DNA of 64,000 bases, from positions 2,699,501 through 2,763,500 of the forward strand of contig NZ_JAUTAJ010000004.1 of NCBI RefSeq assembly GCF_030818485.1, read 5' to 3'. Position 1 is the first letter of the stretch; every line of letters starts with the position of its first letter. Source of the DNA: Pseudoroseomonas cervicalis (lineage in GTDB: Bacteria; Pseudomonadota; Alphaproteobacteria; Acetobacterales; Acetobacteraceae). The notes under the pieces are model-generated. The model was not told the DNA's origin. It saw only the letters and a program-made list of their open reading frames with translations, and searched no databases. Made by a program: the position numbers and the translations under genes. Of this stretch, positions 8,387 to 19,120 are shown in pieces.

Positions 8387-10044
8387 GCGGGCGTTCCCTC
8401 GGTGCTGGCGGAGCGGGCCGCCTGTTCTTCTTCCTCGTCGCGCAGCCGCGCGGCGAGCAGCTTGCCGGCGGCGGAGCGTGGCAGGGCGGCGCGCAGTTCC
8501 AGCGCCGCCGGCATTTCGTGGCGGCCGATGCGGTCGGCCAGGAAGCTGCGCAGCGCGTCCAGCGTCAGCACCTGGGCCTGGTCGCGCAGCTTGACGAAGG
8601 CCTTGGCCGCCTGGCCGCGATAGGCATCGGGCACGCCGATGACGAGGCATTCCTCGACATCCGGATGCTCGTAGATCGCCTGCTCGATCGCCGCCGGATA
8701 GACGTTGAAGCCGGAGGAGATGATCATGTTCTTCCGCCGGTCGACCAGGGTGAAATAGCCACCCTCATCCATCCAGCCGAGATCGCCGGTCAGGAACCAG
8801 CCATCGCGGAAGGCGGCGGCAGTTTCGGCCTCCTGCTTCCAGTAGCCCTGGAAGACATTCGGCCCGCGCACGGCGATCTCGCCATGCTCGCCCGGCGGCA
8901 GCACGCGGCCGGGATCGTCCAGCGCCACCACGCGCATCTCGACGCCGGGCAGCGGCAGTCCGATCAGCCCGGGGCGGCGCGGGCCATGCGCGGTCAGCCG
9001 CGCGCCGGCCGGCGCCGTCTCCGTCATGCCCCAGCCGCCGCCGATGCGGCAGCCGATCAGCGCCTCCAGCTTCTGCTGCACCTCGAAGGGCATCGGCGCG
9101 CCGCCCGAGGAACACTGCTTCAGCGAGGAGAGGTCGCGCGCCTCGACGCCCGGCAGGTTCAGCAGCGCGATCCACATGGTGGGCACGCCGGGGAAGTTGG
9201 TGATGCGGTGCCGCTCGATCTCGTCCACCGCCTGCGCCACCTCGAAGCGCGGATAGAGGTAGAGCGTGTTGCCATCGGCCAGGTGCCGCAGGAACACCGC
9301 CGAGAGCATGTAGATATGGAACAGCGGCAGCACGCCCAGCACGCGGTGCTCGCCCGGCGGCAGCGTCTCCTCGTCGCGCCAGGCGCGGTAGATGGAGACG
9401 GCGGCGGTCAAATTGCGATGCGTCAGCATCGCGCCCTTGGGCTTGCCGGTGGTGCCGCCGGTGTATTGCAGCAAAGCGATGTCGTCCGGCGACAATTCCG
9501 GCCAGGCGGCGGGCGGCGCCGCATCCAGCATCAGCGGCGTGAAATCCGGCGGCGCATCGCCGGCCGGGCCGCCCCAGGCGGCGTCGCCCGCCAGATAGGC
9601 GCGGCGCAGCCCGCCCTCCTTCAGCAGCCGCGCGGCATTCGGCAGCAGCGTCGGGAAATCGGTGGTGATCAGGCAGCGCGCGCCACTGTCAGCGATCTTG
9701 TGCAGCAGCTCGCGCGGCGCATCCAGCGGCGAGAGATGCACGACACGCCCGCCCGCCAGCAGCACGCCGAAGAAACAGGCCGGGTGCCAGGGCGTGTTCG
9801 GCAGGTAGAGCGCCACCGCCTCGCCCGGCTGCAGGCCGTCGGCCAGCAGCCCGGCGGCGACACGCTCCGCCATCTCCCGCAGCAGGGTGAAGGAGATGGC
9901 GCGGTCGCGATAGACCAGGGCCGGGCGATCGCCGCCGCGCGCCGCCGCATCCTGCAGCAGCGCGGTCAGCGTGCCCGTCGCGATCGGCGCATCCCAGCGG
10001 CATTGCGCGGGGTAGGAATCCTCCCAGGGATGCGGGCGCGCCAT
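8383..10044 (-). CDS. pimA: acyl-CoA (dicarboxylate/fatty acid) ligase
   Basis: This 553-residue adenylate-forming enzyme activates a carboxylic acid to its CoA thioester using ATP. The AMP-binding core motif [17 protein letters not shown] (about residues 190-206) and the hinge region [17 protein letters not shown] followed by [16 protein letters not shown] are intact, and an acceptable catalytic lysine ([11 protein letters not shown]) lies near the C-terminus. In the operon it follows the hydratase/dehydrogenase gene by 2 bases and overlaps the thiolase gene by 4. Dicarboxylate preference is inferred only from operon order; a medium- or long-chain fatty acid ligase is equally compatible with the sequence. 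Confidence 0.85.
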   Translation of the reverse strand: MARPHPWEDSYPAQCRWDAPIATGTLTALLQDAAARGGDRPALVYRDRAISFTLLREMAERVAAGLLADGLQPGEAVALYLPNTPWHPACFFGVLLAGGRVVHLSPLDAPRELLHKIADSGARCLITTDFPTLLPNAARLLKEGGLRRAYLAGDAAWGGPAGDAPPDFTPLMLDAAPPAAWPELSPDDIALLQYTGGTTGKPKGAMLTHRNLTAAVSIYRAWRDEETLPPGEHRVLGVLPLFHIYMLSAVFLRHLADGNTLYLYPRFEVAQAVDEIERHRITNFPGVPTMWIALLNLPGVEARDLSSLKQCSSGGAPMPFEVQQKLEALIGCRIGGGWGMTETAPAGARLTAHGPRRPGLIGLPLPGVEMRVVALDDPGRVLPPGEHGEIAVRGPNVFQGYWKQEAETAAAFRDGWFLTGDLGWMDEGGYFTLVDRRKNMIISSGFNVYPAAIEQAIYEHPDVEECLVIGVPDAYRGQAAKAFVKLRDQAQVLTLDALRSFLADRIGRHEMPAALELRAALPRSAAGKLLAARLRDEEEEQAARSASTEGTPA

Positions 10045-10046
10045 GC

Positions 10047-12143
10047 TCAGGCGGCCTTGGCCGGCTCGGTCTTCAGCGTGGCGAAGCCCTGGCCGGATTC
10101 GACGAGACGCGCCAGCAGCGGCGCCGGGCGCAGCGAGGCATCGCCGGTCGCCTCGGCGTAATGCGCCAGGCGCTGCGCGACATGGGCCAGGCCCACCGCA
10201 TCGGCATGGTGCATCGGGCCGCCGCGCCAGGCAGGCCAGTTGTAGCCATAGAGCCAGACGATATCGATGTCGCCCGGCCGCGCGGCGATGCCTTCCTCCA
10301 GGATGCGCGCGCCCTCGTTGATCATCGGGAAGATCAGCCGCTCGGTGATCTCATCCTGGCCGATGGCGCGGCGGGTGATGCCGAGCCTTTCCGAGATGCC
10401 CTCGATGATGGCCTGCGCCTCGGGGTCCTCGACGCCGGCGCGGGCGCCCTCGGGGTAGGCGTAGTAGCCCTTGCCGGTCTTCTGGCCGAGGCGCCCGGCC
10501 TCGCACAGCGCATCGGCCACCGGCGATTTGGCGCCGGTCGCCTTGCGGATGCGCCAGCCGATATCCAGGCCGGCGAGGTCCGACATGGCGCAGGGCCCCA
10601 TCCGGAAGCCGAAATCGGTCAGCGCCTTGTCGAGCTGCGCGGGCGTGGCCCCTTCCTGCAGCAGCGCCTCCACCTGGCGGGTGCGCTGCGCCAGCATGCG
10701 GTTGCCGACGAAGCCGTGGCAGACGCCGACCACGACCGGCACCTTGGCCAGCTTGCGGCCCACCTCCATGGCGGTGGCCAGCGCGTCCGGCGCCGTCGCC
10801 TCGGCCCGCACCACCTCCAGCAGCTTCATCACATTGGCCGGGCTGAAGAAATGCATGCCCAGCACATCGCCGGGCCGGCCGCTCGCCGCGCCCATGGCGT
10901 TGATGTCGAGATAGGAGGTGTTGCTGGCCAGCACCGTGCCCGGCGCGGTGATCTGCCCCAGCTTCGCGAAGATTTCCTTCTTCAGTTCCAGTTCTTCGAA
11001 GACGGCTTCGACCACCAGGTCGGTGCCGGCCGCGTTCTCCAGCCCGACGGCGCCCTCGATCAGGGAGAGGCGCTTGGCGCGCGCCTCCTCGGCCAGGCTG
11101 CCGCGCTTGACCGAGACGGCATAGGTGTCCGCCACCCGCTTCAGCGCGCGCTCCAGCGCCGCCGCATCGGTCTCGATCAGGCGCACGGGGATGCCGGCAT
11201 TGGCGAAGCTCATGGCGATGCCGGTGCCCATGGTGCCGCCGCCCAGCACGGCGGCGCGGCTGACCGGGCGCGGCTTCACCTCGCGCGGCAGGCCGGGGAT
11301 GCGCGCCGCCTCACGCTCGGCGAAGAAGACATGGCGCAGCGCCTTGCTGCGCGGATCGTCGCGCAGCGCCACGAAGAATTCGCGCTCCTTCGCCAGGCCC
11401 TGCTCCAGCTTCAGCTCGAAGGCGTTGCGCACCGACTGGACGATCGCCGCGACCTGCGGCTCCTCCCTGGCGCGCTTGGCCAGCGCCGTCGCCGCCTGCT
11501 CGAATTCCTCGCGCGCGCCGGCGGCGTCGAGCCGGTCGGTGCGGGTGTTCAGCCGTGGCTTGAGCGGCGCGGCGGCCAGCGCCTTCACCTTCGCCTTGGC
11601 CGCCGCCAGCAGGTCGCCCTCGACCAGCGCGTCGGCCAGGCCCAGCGCCACGGCCTTCTCGGCCGGCACCGGGTCGCCGGAGGCGATCATCGGCAGGGCG
11701 GCGGCGGCGCCGATCAGCCGCGGCGTGCGCTGCGTGCCGCCGGCGCCCGGCAGCAGGCCGAGCTTCACCTCCGGCAGGCCGAGCTGCGCCTTCGGCCCGA
11801 CCAGCCGGGCGTCGCAGCCCAGCGCCAGCTCCAGCCCGCCGCCGAAGGCGACGCCCTGGATGGCGGCGACCGACGGCTTCGGGCTGGCCTCCAGCGCCGC
11901 CACCACCTCGCCCAGCGCCGGCGGGATGGGCGGCTTGCCGAATTCGGTGATGTCGGCACCGGCGATGAAGGCGCGGCCGGCGCCCAGCACCACCAGGCCC
12001 GCCACCGCCGGGTCCTCGGCGGCGCGGCGCACCGCCTCCATCACCCCGGCGCGCACCGGCGCGGACAGCGCATTGACCGGCGGGTTGTCGATGGTGGCGA
12101 CGGCGACGCCGTCCTCGACGCGATAGGACACGGCTTCGGCCAT
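10047..12143 (-). CDS. pimF: enoyl-CoA hydratase / 3-hydroxyacyl-CoA dehydrogenase
   Basis: This 698-residue bifunctional protein carries an N-terminal crotonase domain (oxyanion segments RAFIAGADITEF and IQGVAFGGGLELALGCD, plus PGAGGTQRTPRLIG) and a C-terminal NAD-binding 3-hydroxyacyl-CoA dehydrogenase domain (AVLGGGTMGTGIAMSFANAG, LASNTSYLDI, GMHFFSPANVMKLLEVV). It hydrates and oxidises enoyl-CoA. As first gene of the operon it is divergent from the IclR regulator. I set the start at the ATG at 12143, where the crotonase domain begins (MAEAVSYRVEDGVAVATID); the open frame continues upstream without conserved sequence. Confidence 0.88.
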   Translation of the reverse strand: MAEAVSYRVEDGVAVATIDNPPVNALSAPVRAGVMEAVRRAAEDPAVAGLVVLGAGRAFIAGADITEFGKPPIPPALGEVVAALEASPKPSVAAIQGVAFGGGLELALGCDARLVGPKAQLGLPEVKLGLLPGAGGTQRTPRLIGAAAALPMIASGDPVPAEKAVALGLADALVEGDLLAAAKAKVKALAAAPLKPRLNTRTDRLDAAGAREEFEQAATALAKRAREEPQVAAIVQSVRNAFELKLEQGLAKEREFFVALRDDPRSKALRHVFFAEREAARIPGLPREVKPRPVSRAAVLGGGTMGTGIAMSFANAGIPVRLIETDAAALERALKRVADTYAVSVKRGSLAEEARAKRLSLIEGAVGLENAAGTDLVVEAVFEELELKKEIFAKLGQITAPGTVLASNTSYLDINAMGAASGRPGDVLGMHFFSPANVMKLLEVVRAEATAPDALATAMEVGRKLAKVPVVVGVCHGFVGNRMLAQRTRQVEALLQEGATPAQLDKALTDFGFRMGPCAMSDLAGLDIGWRIRKATGAKSPVADALCEAGRLGQKTGKGYYAYPEGARAGVEDPEAQAIIEGISERLGITRRAIGQDEITERLIFPMINEGARILEEGIAARPGDIDIVWLYGYNWPAWRGGPMHHADAVGLAHVAQRLAHYAEATGDASLRPAPLLARLVESGQGFATLKTEPAKAA

Positions 12144-12196
12144 GGCGTTCCCCTTCCCTTGCGGCCGGCGCCCGCGGGCACCGTCTGGCGGCATTA

Positions 12197-12224
12197 ATTC
12201 TGCAATGCGGAATTGTATTCCGCA
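12197..12224. promoter_or_regulatory. probable IclR-family operator, overlapping palindromes
   Basis: Between the divergent pimF-like gene and the regulator gene lies TGCGGAATTGTATTCCGCA (12206-12224), an 8-bp perfect inverted repeat with a 3-base centre. It overlaps a second near-palindrome, ATTCTGCAATGCGGAAT (12197-12213, one mismatch). Three similar half-sites at a constant spacing fit binding of an IclR-type dimer or tetramer. The link to this regulator is inferred from position. Confidence 0.7.
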
Positions 12225-12297
12225 GCTTTGTGCTATTGGGTCGCGCAAACGGCGCCGCCCGTCAAGCGGGGCCGCCGCCGACCCCGAGGACACCGCC

Positions 12298-13110
12298 ATG
12301 CCCCGCCGCCGCGCCACCCCGCCCGAGACCGACACGCCCGGCGCCGACCGCCATTTCGTCACCGCCCTGGCGCGCGGGCTGGAGGTGCTGGGCTGCTTCC
12401 GCCGCGGCGAGGCGCTGCTGGGCAACCAGGACATCGCCAGCCGCACCGGCCTGCCGAAATCCACCGTCTCCCGCCTGACCCACACGCTGACCGAGCTGGG
12501 CTATCTGCATTACGTGCCGGAGCTGGGGCGCTACCGGCTCGGCATGGCGGTGCTGTCGCTGGGCAGCGCCATGCTGACCGGGCTCGATATCCGCCGCCTG
12601 GCGCGGCCGCTGCTGCAGGCCCTGGCCACCGAGACGCGCAGCATCGTCGCACTCGGCGCGCGCGACCGGATGCGCATGATCTATCTGGAGCTGGCGCGCG
12701 GCGATGCGGCGGTGGCGGTGAATCTGGAGGCCGGCTCGCGCATCTCGCTGGCCACCAGCGCCATGGGCCGCGCTTGGCTGGCCGCCTGCCCGCCCGCCCA
12801 GCGGGAGGCGCTGCTGCGCGGCGCGGCGCCCGAGGCCCAGGCCCGGCTGCGCGCCACGCTGGAGCGCGCCCTGGCCGAGCAGGCCGAATATGGCTGCTGC
12901 TGCTCCTTCGGCGATTGGCAGGAGGATGTGAACGCCATCGCGCTCGGCTTCGACCCGGGCGGCGGGCTGCCGCCCATGGTGGTCAATTGCGGCGCCCCCT
13001 CCTTCCTGGTCAGCCCAGAATATCTGCTGCAGGAGGCGCGGCCGCGGCTGCAGGGGCTGGTGCGCAAGCTCTCCCACTGCATGGACCTGGCCGCGGCGCT
13101 GCCCGGCTGA
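12298..13110 (+). CDS. IclR family transcriptional regulator
   Basis: The 270-residue protein has the IclR layout: an N-terminal winged helix (about residues 18-80; recognition segment ASRTGLPKSTVSRLTHTL) and a C-terminal effector domain (about 95-265) containing SAMGRAWLA. A cysteine triplet (YGCCCSFGDWQEDVNAIA) occupies the usual effector-pocket region. It is transcribed divergently from the beta-oxidation operon and probably controls it through the palindromes in the shared intergenic region. The ATG at 12298 follows GAGGA at good spacing. The gene's TGA overlaps the next gene's ATG. Confidence 0.88.
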   Translation: MPRRRATPPETDTPGADRHFVTALARGLEVLGCFRRGEALLGNQDIASRTGLPKSTVSRLTHTLTELGYLHYVPELGRYRLGMAVLSLGSAMLTGLDIRRLARPLLQALATETRSIVALGARDRMRMIYLELARGDAAVAVNLEAGSRISLATSAMGRAWLAACPPAQREALLRGAAPEAQARLRATLERALAEQAEYGCCCSFGDWQEDVNAIALGFDPGGGLPPMVVNCGAPSFLVSPEYLLQEARPRLQGLVRKLSHCMDLAAALPG

Positions 13111-13634
13111 TGACGGCCCCGCGCCCAGGCCTGCCGCGCTACGCGCTGCTGCGCCATGCCCCGGCCCGGGTGGCGCCGGGCCTCTGCTATGGAAGGCTGG
13201 ACCTTGAGCCCGGCCCGGCCGATCTGCCGGCGCTGCGGGCGGCGCTGGCCGGCTTCGCCGATGCGCCGCTGTTCAGCAGCCCCGCCCGCCGCTGCCATGT
13301 GCTGGCGGAGGCGCTGGCGCAGGGCCGCCCCATCGGCTTCGACGACCGCCTGCTGGAGCTGGATTTCGGCGCCTGGGAGGGCAGGCCCTGGGACGACATC
13401 CCGCGTGCGGCGCTGGATGCATGGGCCGCCGACCCTCTGGGCTTCGCCCCGCCGGGCGGCGAGAGCGGCGCGGCGCTGATCGCGCGGGTGCGGGATTTCG
13501 CCGCCGCGCTGCCGCCCCGCGCCCTGGTCATCGGCCATGGCGGGCCGCTGAAGCTGCTGGCCGATCTGCTGGCGGGCCGGCCCCCGGATCTGCTCGGCCC
13601 CGCCCCGGCGCTGGGCAGCATCACCCTGCGCTGA
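13110..13634 (+). CDS. histidine phosphatase family protein (CobC/PhoE-like)
   Basis: This 174-residue protein has the histidine-phosphatase catalytic motif LLRHAPARV near the N-terminus, the LCYGRLDL segment common in alpha-ribazole phosphatases, ELDFGAWEGRPWDDIP, and the second catalytic histidine in LVIGHGGPLKLL. It may dephosphorylate alpha-ribazole phosphate in cobalamin assembly or act on another small phosphoester; no cobalamin genes are nearby. The ATG overlaps the stop of the IclR gene (TGATG), so the two are translated together. Confidence 0.75.
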   Translation: MTAPRPGLPRYALLRHAPARVAPGLCYGRLDLEPGPADLPALRAALAGFADAPLFSSPARRCHVLAEALAQGRPIGFDDRLLELDFGAWEGRPWDDIPRAALDAWAADPLGFAPPGGESGAALIARVRDFAAALPPRALVIGHGGPLKLLADLLAGRPPDLLGPAPALGSITLR

Positions 13635-13657
13635 CGCGCCCCCTCAGGCGGGCGGCG

Positions 13658-13972
13658 TCAGGCGGCGTGCTGCCGGTGCCGCCCGGTGGCGCGGGCCAGC
13701 AGGGCCAGCGCCGCCTCGGGCTCGGCCACGCAGCCGAGCCGGGTGATGTCATCCCCCTCGCTCAGCAGCACGGTGATGCCGGCCGCTTCCCGCTGCACCA
13801 GCAGGGCGGCATCGGTGCCCTCCCAGGCGGCGGGGGTGAGCAGCAGCGTCACCGCGCCCTCGGCATCGACATGGGGAAAGACCGACCACGCGCCGTCCAT
13901 GGCACGCAGACCGGTGGTCAGGGCGGCGATCTCGGCTTCGCTGAGCCGGGCCACCAGGGCAGGTTCGCACAT
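13658..13972 (-). CDS. small hypothetical protein
   Basis: I do not recognise this 104-residue protein. It is acidic, without signal peptide or membrane segment, and has an alternating hydrophobic pattern (AVTLLLTPAAWEG, GITVLLSEGDDITRLG) suggesting a small alpha/beta domain. The ATG at 13972 is supported by an AGGAG seven bases upstream. The open frame continues upstream to 14170, but that part covers the uvrB promoter region and does not look coding. The gene is divergent from uvrB and may share its regulatory region. Confidence 0.65.
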   Translation of the reverse strand: MCEPALVARLSEAEIAALTTGLRAMDGAWSVFPHVDAEGAVTLLLTPAAWEGTDAALLVQREAAGITVLLSEGDDITRLGCVAEPEAALALLARATGRHRQHAA

Positions 13973-14291
13973 TCTGTGCTCCTTCTCGCAGGACCAACGC
14001 GTCCGGGGGGATACGCGGCAGCATGGGGCACAATCGTAAATAACTCTTAAAGGCGGTAAACACTTCACGAATAAGTCAACGATCTTGCCCCAAACCGGGG
14101 CGCGGGGCAGCATTGTTCCGGAGATGTTCACGGCCCGGCGCCACCCCCCTGGCGAGTCGGGCCCGGGCATCCCACATCCGCCACACCGCGTTCACTCCGG
14201 ATCGACGCCGCCGCGCACCGGCTTTTGCCGCAGCCTCGCCGCCGGTGCCTCTCTGCCGAAGCTTTTCCGCTGCCTTGGGGGTTCCCCGCGC
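13973..14291. other. intergenic region upstream of uvrB
   Basis: About 320 bases without a convincing gene. It holds an AT-rich patch (about 14033-14092, unusual for this genome), a short GCCCC/GGGGC hairpin near 14095-14109 and the LexA-type box at 14115-14129. It serves as the shared promoter region of uvrB and the small divergent gene. Confidence 0.6.
14115..14129 (+). promoter_or_regulatory. alphaproteobacterial LexA (SOS) box
   Basis: The sequence GTTCCGGAGATGTTC is a direct repeat GTTC-N7-GTTC, the known LexA recognition sequence in alphaproteobacteria. It lies about 160 bases upstream of the uvrB start codon, a classical SOS gene. Repression by LexA is inferred. Confidence 0.82.
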
Positions 14292-16546
<2,255 letters not shown>

Positions 16547-16583
16547 GGGCGCGCGCCCGGGGCCAGGGGATCAGCCCATGAAA

Positions 16584-16613
16584 AAAGGGCCGGGGGTTCG
16601 CCCCCGGCCCTTT
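16584..16613. terminator. bidirectional intrinsic terminator
   Basis: A 13-bp perfect stem with a TTCG tetraloop (arms 16584-16596 and 16601-16613), flanked by an A-run on the left and T-run on the right, lies between the convergent uvrB and the pyruvyltransferase-like gene. It should stop transcription from both sides. Confidence 0.9.
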
Positions 16614-16635
16614 CGGCTTTCGGCCCGCGGAAGGC

Positions 16636-18261
16636 TCAGGCGGTCAGCCGGGCCGGCGCCTCGGTCTCGGCGCGGGTCAGGCGCAGCGGCGCCAGGCGCA
16701 GCACGGCGCCGGCCAGCGGCCCGCCGCGCAGCATCATCACCGTCTCCAGCTCGCCCGTGTCGCGCGGATTGTCGAATTGCAGCTCGATGCTGTGGCGGCT
16801 GCCCGGCTGCAGCTCGGCCACCGGCAGGGCGGCGCGGCCCAGCTCCTGGCCCGGCACGCCCTTCATCACCTTCAGCACCAGCGCCTCGGCGCGCGGCGGC
16901 ACCGGCACGATGGAATTCGGGTCCTGCACCGGGGCGGGCGGCAGCGCTTCCACCAGCAGCTCGGCGCGCAGCGTCCAGCGCCCGGCGGGGATGCGCACAT
17001 AGGGGCCGAAGAGCAGCGTCGCCGGCGCCTCGGCCAGGGAGAGGCGCAGCGTCTCCCCCACCGGCTGCATCGGGTGCTTGGAGCGCAGCAGCGAGGGGTC
17101 GAGGGTGAAGTCGCGCGCCTCGCTGACGAAGAGGTTGCGGAAATAGCGGCCGCTCGGCGCGCCGAGCTTGGGCTCCGCCAGCTCCGGCTCGCCACGCCCG
17201 TGCAGCGGCACGCCGAGCGGCGCGAGCCGCCCCAGCTTGCGCTCCACCGCGCCGCGGATCAGCTCGACATAGCGCGGCAGGTAGCGGCCGAAGAAATCGC
17301 GCCGCTCCGCCTCGCTCGCCGCCGCTTTGCCCGAGGGGTTCTCCAGCACGGTGCGGAAATCGCTCTCATGCCGCAGCGGCACGACGCGGAAATTGGCGCC
17401 GAAATCCTGGCCCAGCAGGGCGCGGCGGTCGAGGCCGAGCAGCGTCACGTCAAGGCCCAGCGTCCAGGCCGGCAGCGCGCCATGGACGCGCAGCGTCACC
17501 AGGCTGTCGGCGGTGGAGAGGTAGCGGATGAAGGGATCGGCATCGTCGAAGACGACATGCGGGATGCCGAGCTCGTCGAGCATCTGCACATCCTGCTCGT
17601 CATGCGCGACGAAGATGCGGCTGGGATCGGCCTGCCACATGCGGCGGTAGAAGCCGTGCACATCGGCATCCACCCGGTTCCAGAAGCTGGCCGTGCCGTT
17701 CAGCACCGAGACCAGCTGCTGCGGCCGGCGGAACATCGGCCGCGGCTCGAACAGCGCCGAGAAGAAGCCCGGGCAGGGCAGCGCCTCATGCGCGATGCCG
17801 AGGCCCTGCATCACCGCCGCACCGCCGCGGTCGCGGCAGGTCAGCAGGTCGAAGCCGGCATAGCGGCGGTAATAGGCGGCCGAGGGGCCGGAGGCGACGC
17901 GCCCGGCGAAGGCGGCGTCGGCCGCCGCGCGATCCGCCTCGAAGGCGTCGAAATAGAAGGCGCCGGCGCCGAGATTGAGCTTCACCGGCACCGCGCTCTC
18001 CGCCACGGCGGCGATGCGGCGGATGCTCTGGCTGATCTCCCCCGTATGGGCGATCTGCGGCGTGCCGCAGATGACGGCGATGTCGGTGTCGGCCGGCAGC
18101 GGCTCGTCATCCGACAAATAGCGCACCACCTCCTCATGCGGGCCGATGGCGGCGCGCAGGATGTTGCGCACGCCGCGATAGATCACCCGGTCGCCGACAT
18201 TGGCCAGATTCTCGCCGACCTTGTCCGGCAGCGTGAGATAGGTGACCTTGATGGCGGGCAT
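16636..18261 (-). CDS. polysaccharide pyruvyl transferase-like protein
   Basis: The 541-residue protein resembles the polysaccharide pyruvyl transferase family in its first 350 residues: GDRVIYRGVRNIL, a central VFVAHDEQDVQMLDELGIP-like segment and SLVTLRVHGALPAWTLGLDVTLLG, where the RxHG motif is typical. The C-terminal part of about 190 residues looks like a beta-rich accessory domain of unknown function. It probably modifies a surface glycan. It is the third gene of a run with a glycosyltransferase and a VTT protein. I chose the ATG at 18261 (MPAIKVTYLTLP), where the fold begins. The donor is not predictable. Confidence 0.65.
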   Translation of the reverse strand: MPAIKVTYLTLPDKVGENLANVGDRVIYRGVRNILRAAIGPHEEVVRYLSDDEPLPADTDIAVICGTPQIAHTGEISQSIRRIAAVAESAVPVKLNLGAGAFYFDAFEADRAAADAAFAGRVASGPSAAYYRRYAGFDLLTCRDRGGAAVMQGLGIAHEALPCPGFFSALFEPRPMFRRPQQLVSVLNGTASFWNRVDADVHGFYRRMWQADPSRIFVAHDEQDVQMLDELGIPHVVFDDADPFIRYLSTADSLVTLRVHGALPAWTLGLDVTLLGLDRRALLGQDFGANFRVVPLRHESDFRTVLENPSGKAAASEAERRDFFGRYLPRYVELIRGAVERKLGRLAPLGVPLHGRGEPELAEPKLGAPSGRYFRNLFVSEARDFTLDPSLLRSKHPMQPVGETLRLSLAEAPATLLFGPYVRIPAGRWTLRAELLVEALPPAPVQDPNSIVPVPPRAEALVLKVMKGVPGQELGRAALPVAELQPGSRHSIELQFDNPRDTGELETVMMLRGGPLAGAVLRLAPLRLTRAETEAPARLTA

Positions 18262-18370
18262 GCGAACTCCGGGCGGTGCTGTCTGGCGAGGCTGCCCAGT
18301 ATAAAGCCCGCATGACGCGGGGGATAGGCTTGCCGCCCGGCGCGCCGCCGGGCGCGCGGACACGAATGGC

Positions 18371-19120
18371 TCAGCCTTCGTCCATCGCCTGGCCGGCGCG
18401 GTGCCGGCGCAGCAGCCACAGCCCGATCAGCGCCGAGCCGACAAACAGCAGCGCCGCCAGCAGCAGCTGCGAGGAACGGTCGACCGCGATGCCGGCACCG
18501 GCCAGGGCGAAGATCGCCGTCTGCGGCAGGTAGCCGATGGCCGAGCCGGAGAGGAAGGCCAGGGCCGGGATGCCGGCCAGGCCCGCCAGCAGGTTCAGCG
18601 CCAGATTGTTGCCGATCGGCAGCAGGCGCAGCGCCAGGGTGGCGCCGAAGGGGCTGGCCGCCAGGCTGTCGCGCAGCGGCCGCAGCCGGCGGCCGAAGCG
18701 CCCGGCCAGCCGCCGCTCCGCCCAGCCGCGCCCGACCATGCGGGCCCAGCCATAGGCGGCGGCGCAGGAGGCGAGCTGCGCCAGCATCGACAGCGCCACG
18801 CCCAGCACCGGCCCGAACACATAGCCGCCGAGGAAGGCCACCGCCTGGCGCGGCACGCCGACGGCGGCCGCCAGCGTGCCGATGGCCAGGAAGATCGCCT
18901 CGCCGCGGAAGCTGTCATCCATGCCGAAGCGCTGCACCCATGCCTCGGCCTGGCTGCCGCCGGGGGCGGCGCCCAGGCTGCGCAGCAGCCAGCCGGCCAG
19001 GCCGAGCCCGGCCGCCAGCAGCAGCATCCGCCCCAGGCTGCCCCAGGGGGAGCGGGCGGGCGGCGCGGGGGGCGCCTCGCCTGCCGCCCCGGCCGGCGCC
19101 TGCGGCAGGGTGGGGTTCAC
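18371..19120 (-). CDS. VTT-domain (TVP38/TMEM64, DedA-like) membrane protein
   Basis: This 249-residue protein has about six hydrophobic segments and the VTT signature: VGVPRQAVAFLGGYVFGPVLG, then the amphipathic RDSLAASPFGATLALRLLPIG and NLLAGLAGIPALAFLSGSAIGYLPQT. Proteins of this superfamily act as phospholipid scramblases or undecaprenyl-phosphate flippases, a role that would suit glycan export here, but that is inference. The GTG at 19120 overlaps the stop of the glycosyltransferase gene as GTGA, so I prefer it over the in-frame ATG at 19168. Confidence 0.8.
   Translation of the reverse strand: MNPTLPQAPAGAAGEAPPAPPARSPWGSLGRMLLLAAGLGLAGWLLRSLGAAPGGSQAEAWVQRFGMDDSFRGEAIFLAIGTLAAAVGVPRQAVAFLGGYVFGPVLGVALSMLAQLASCAAAYGWARMVGRGWAERRLAGRFGRRLRPLRDSLAASPFGATLALRLLPIGNNLALNLLAGLAGIPALAFLSGSAIGYLPQTAIFALAGAGIAVDRSSQLLLAALLFVGSALIGLWLLRRHRAGQAMDEG

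Noticed and set aside
5972..8623. Very long open frame on the plus strand, antisense to the acyl-CoA dehydrogenase and thiolase genes
   Set aside because: High GC content removes stop codons in antisense frames. The translation is rich in His, Gly, Arg and Ala without any domain, while the minus strand encodes well-known enzymes. Similar antisense frames at 20927-23599, 53020-55557 and 55964-57000 were dropped for the same reason.
14085..14291. Upstream extension of the uvrB frame
   Set aside because: In-frame ATGs exist from 14085, but the added sequence covers the LexA box and leader and does not resemble UvrB; conservation begins after 14292.
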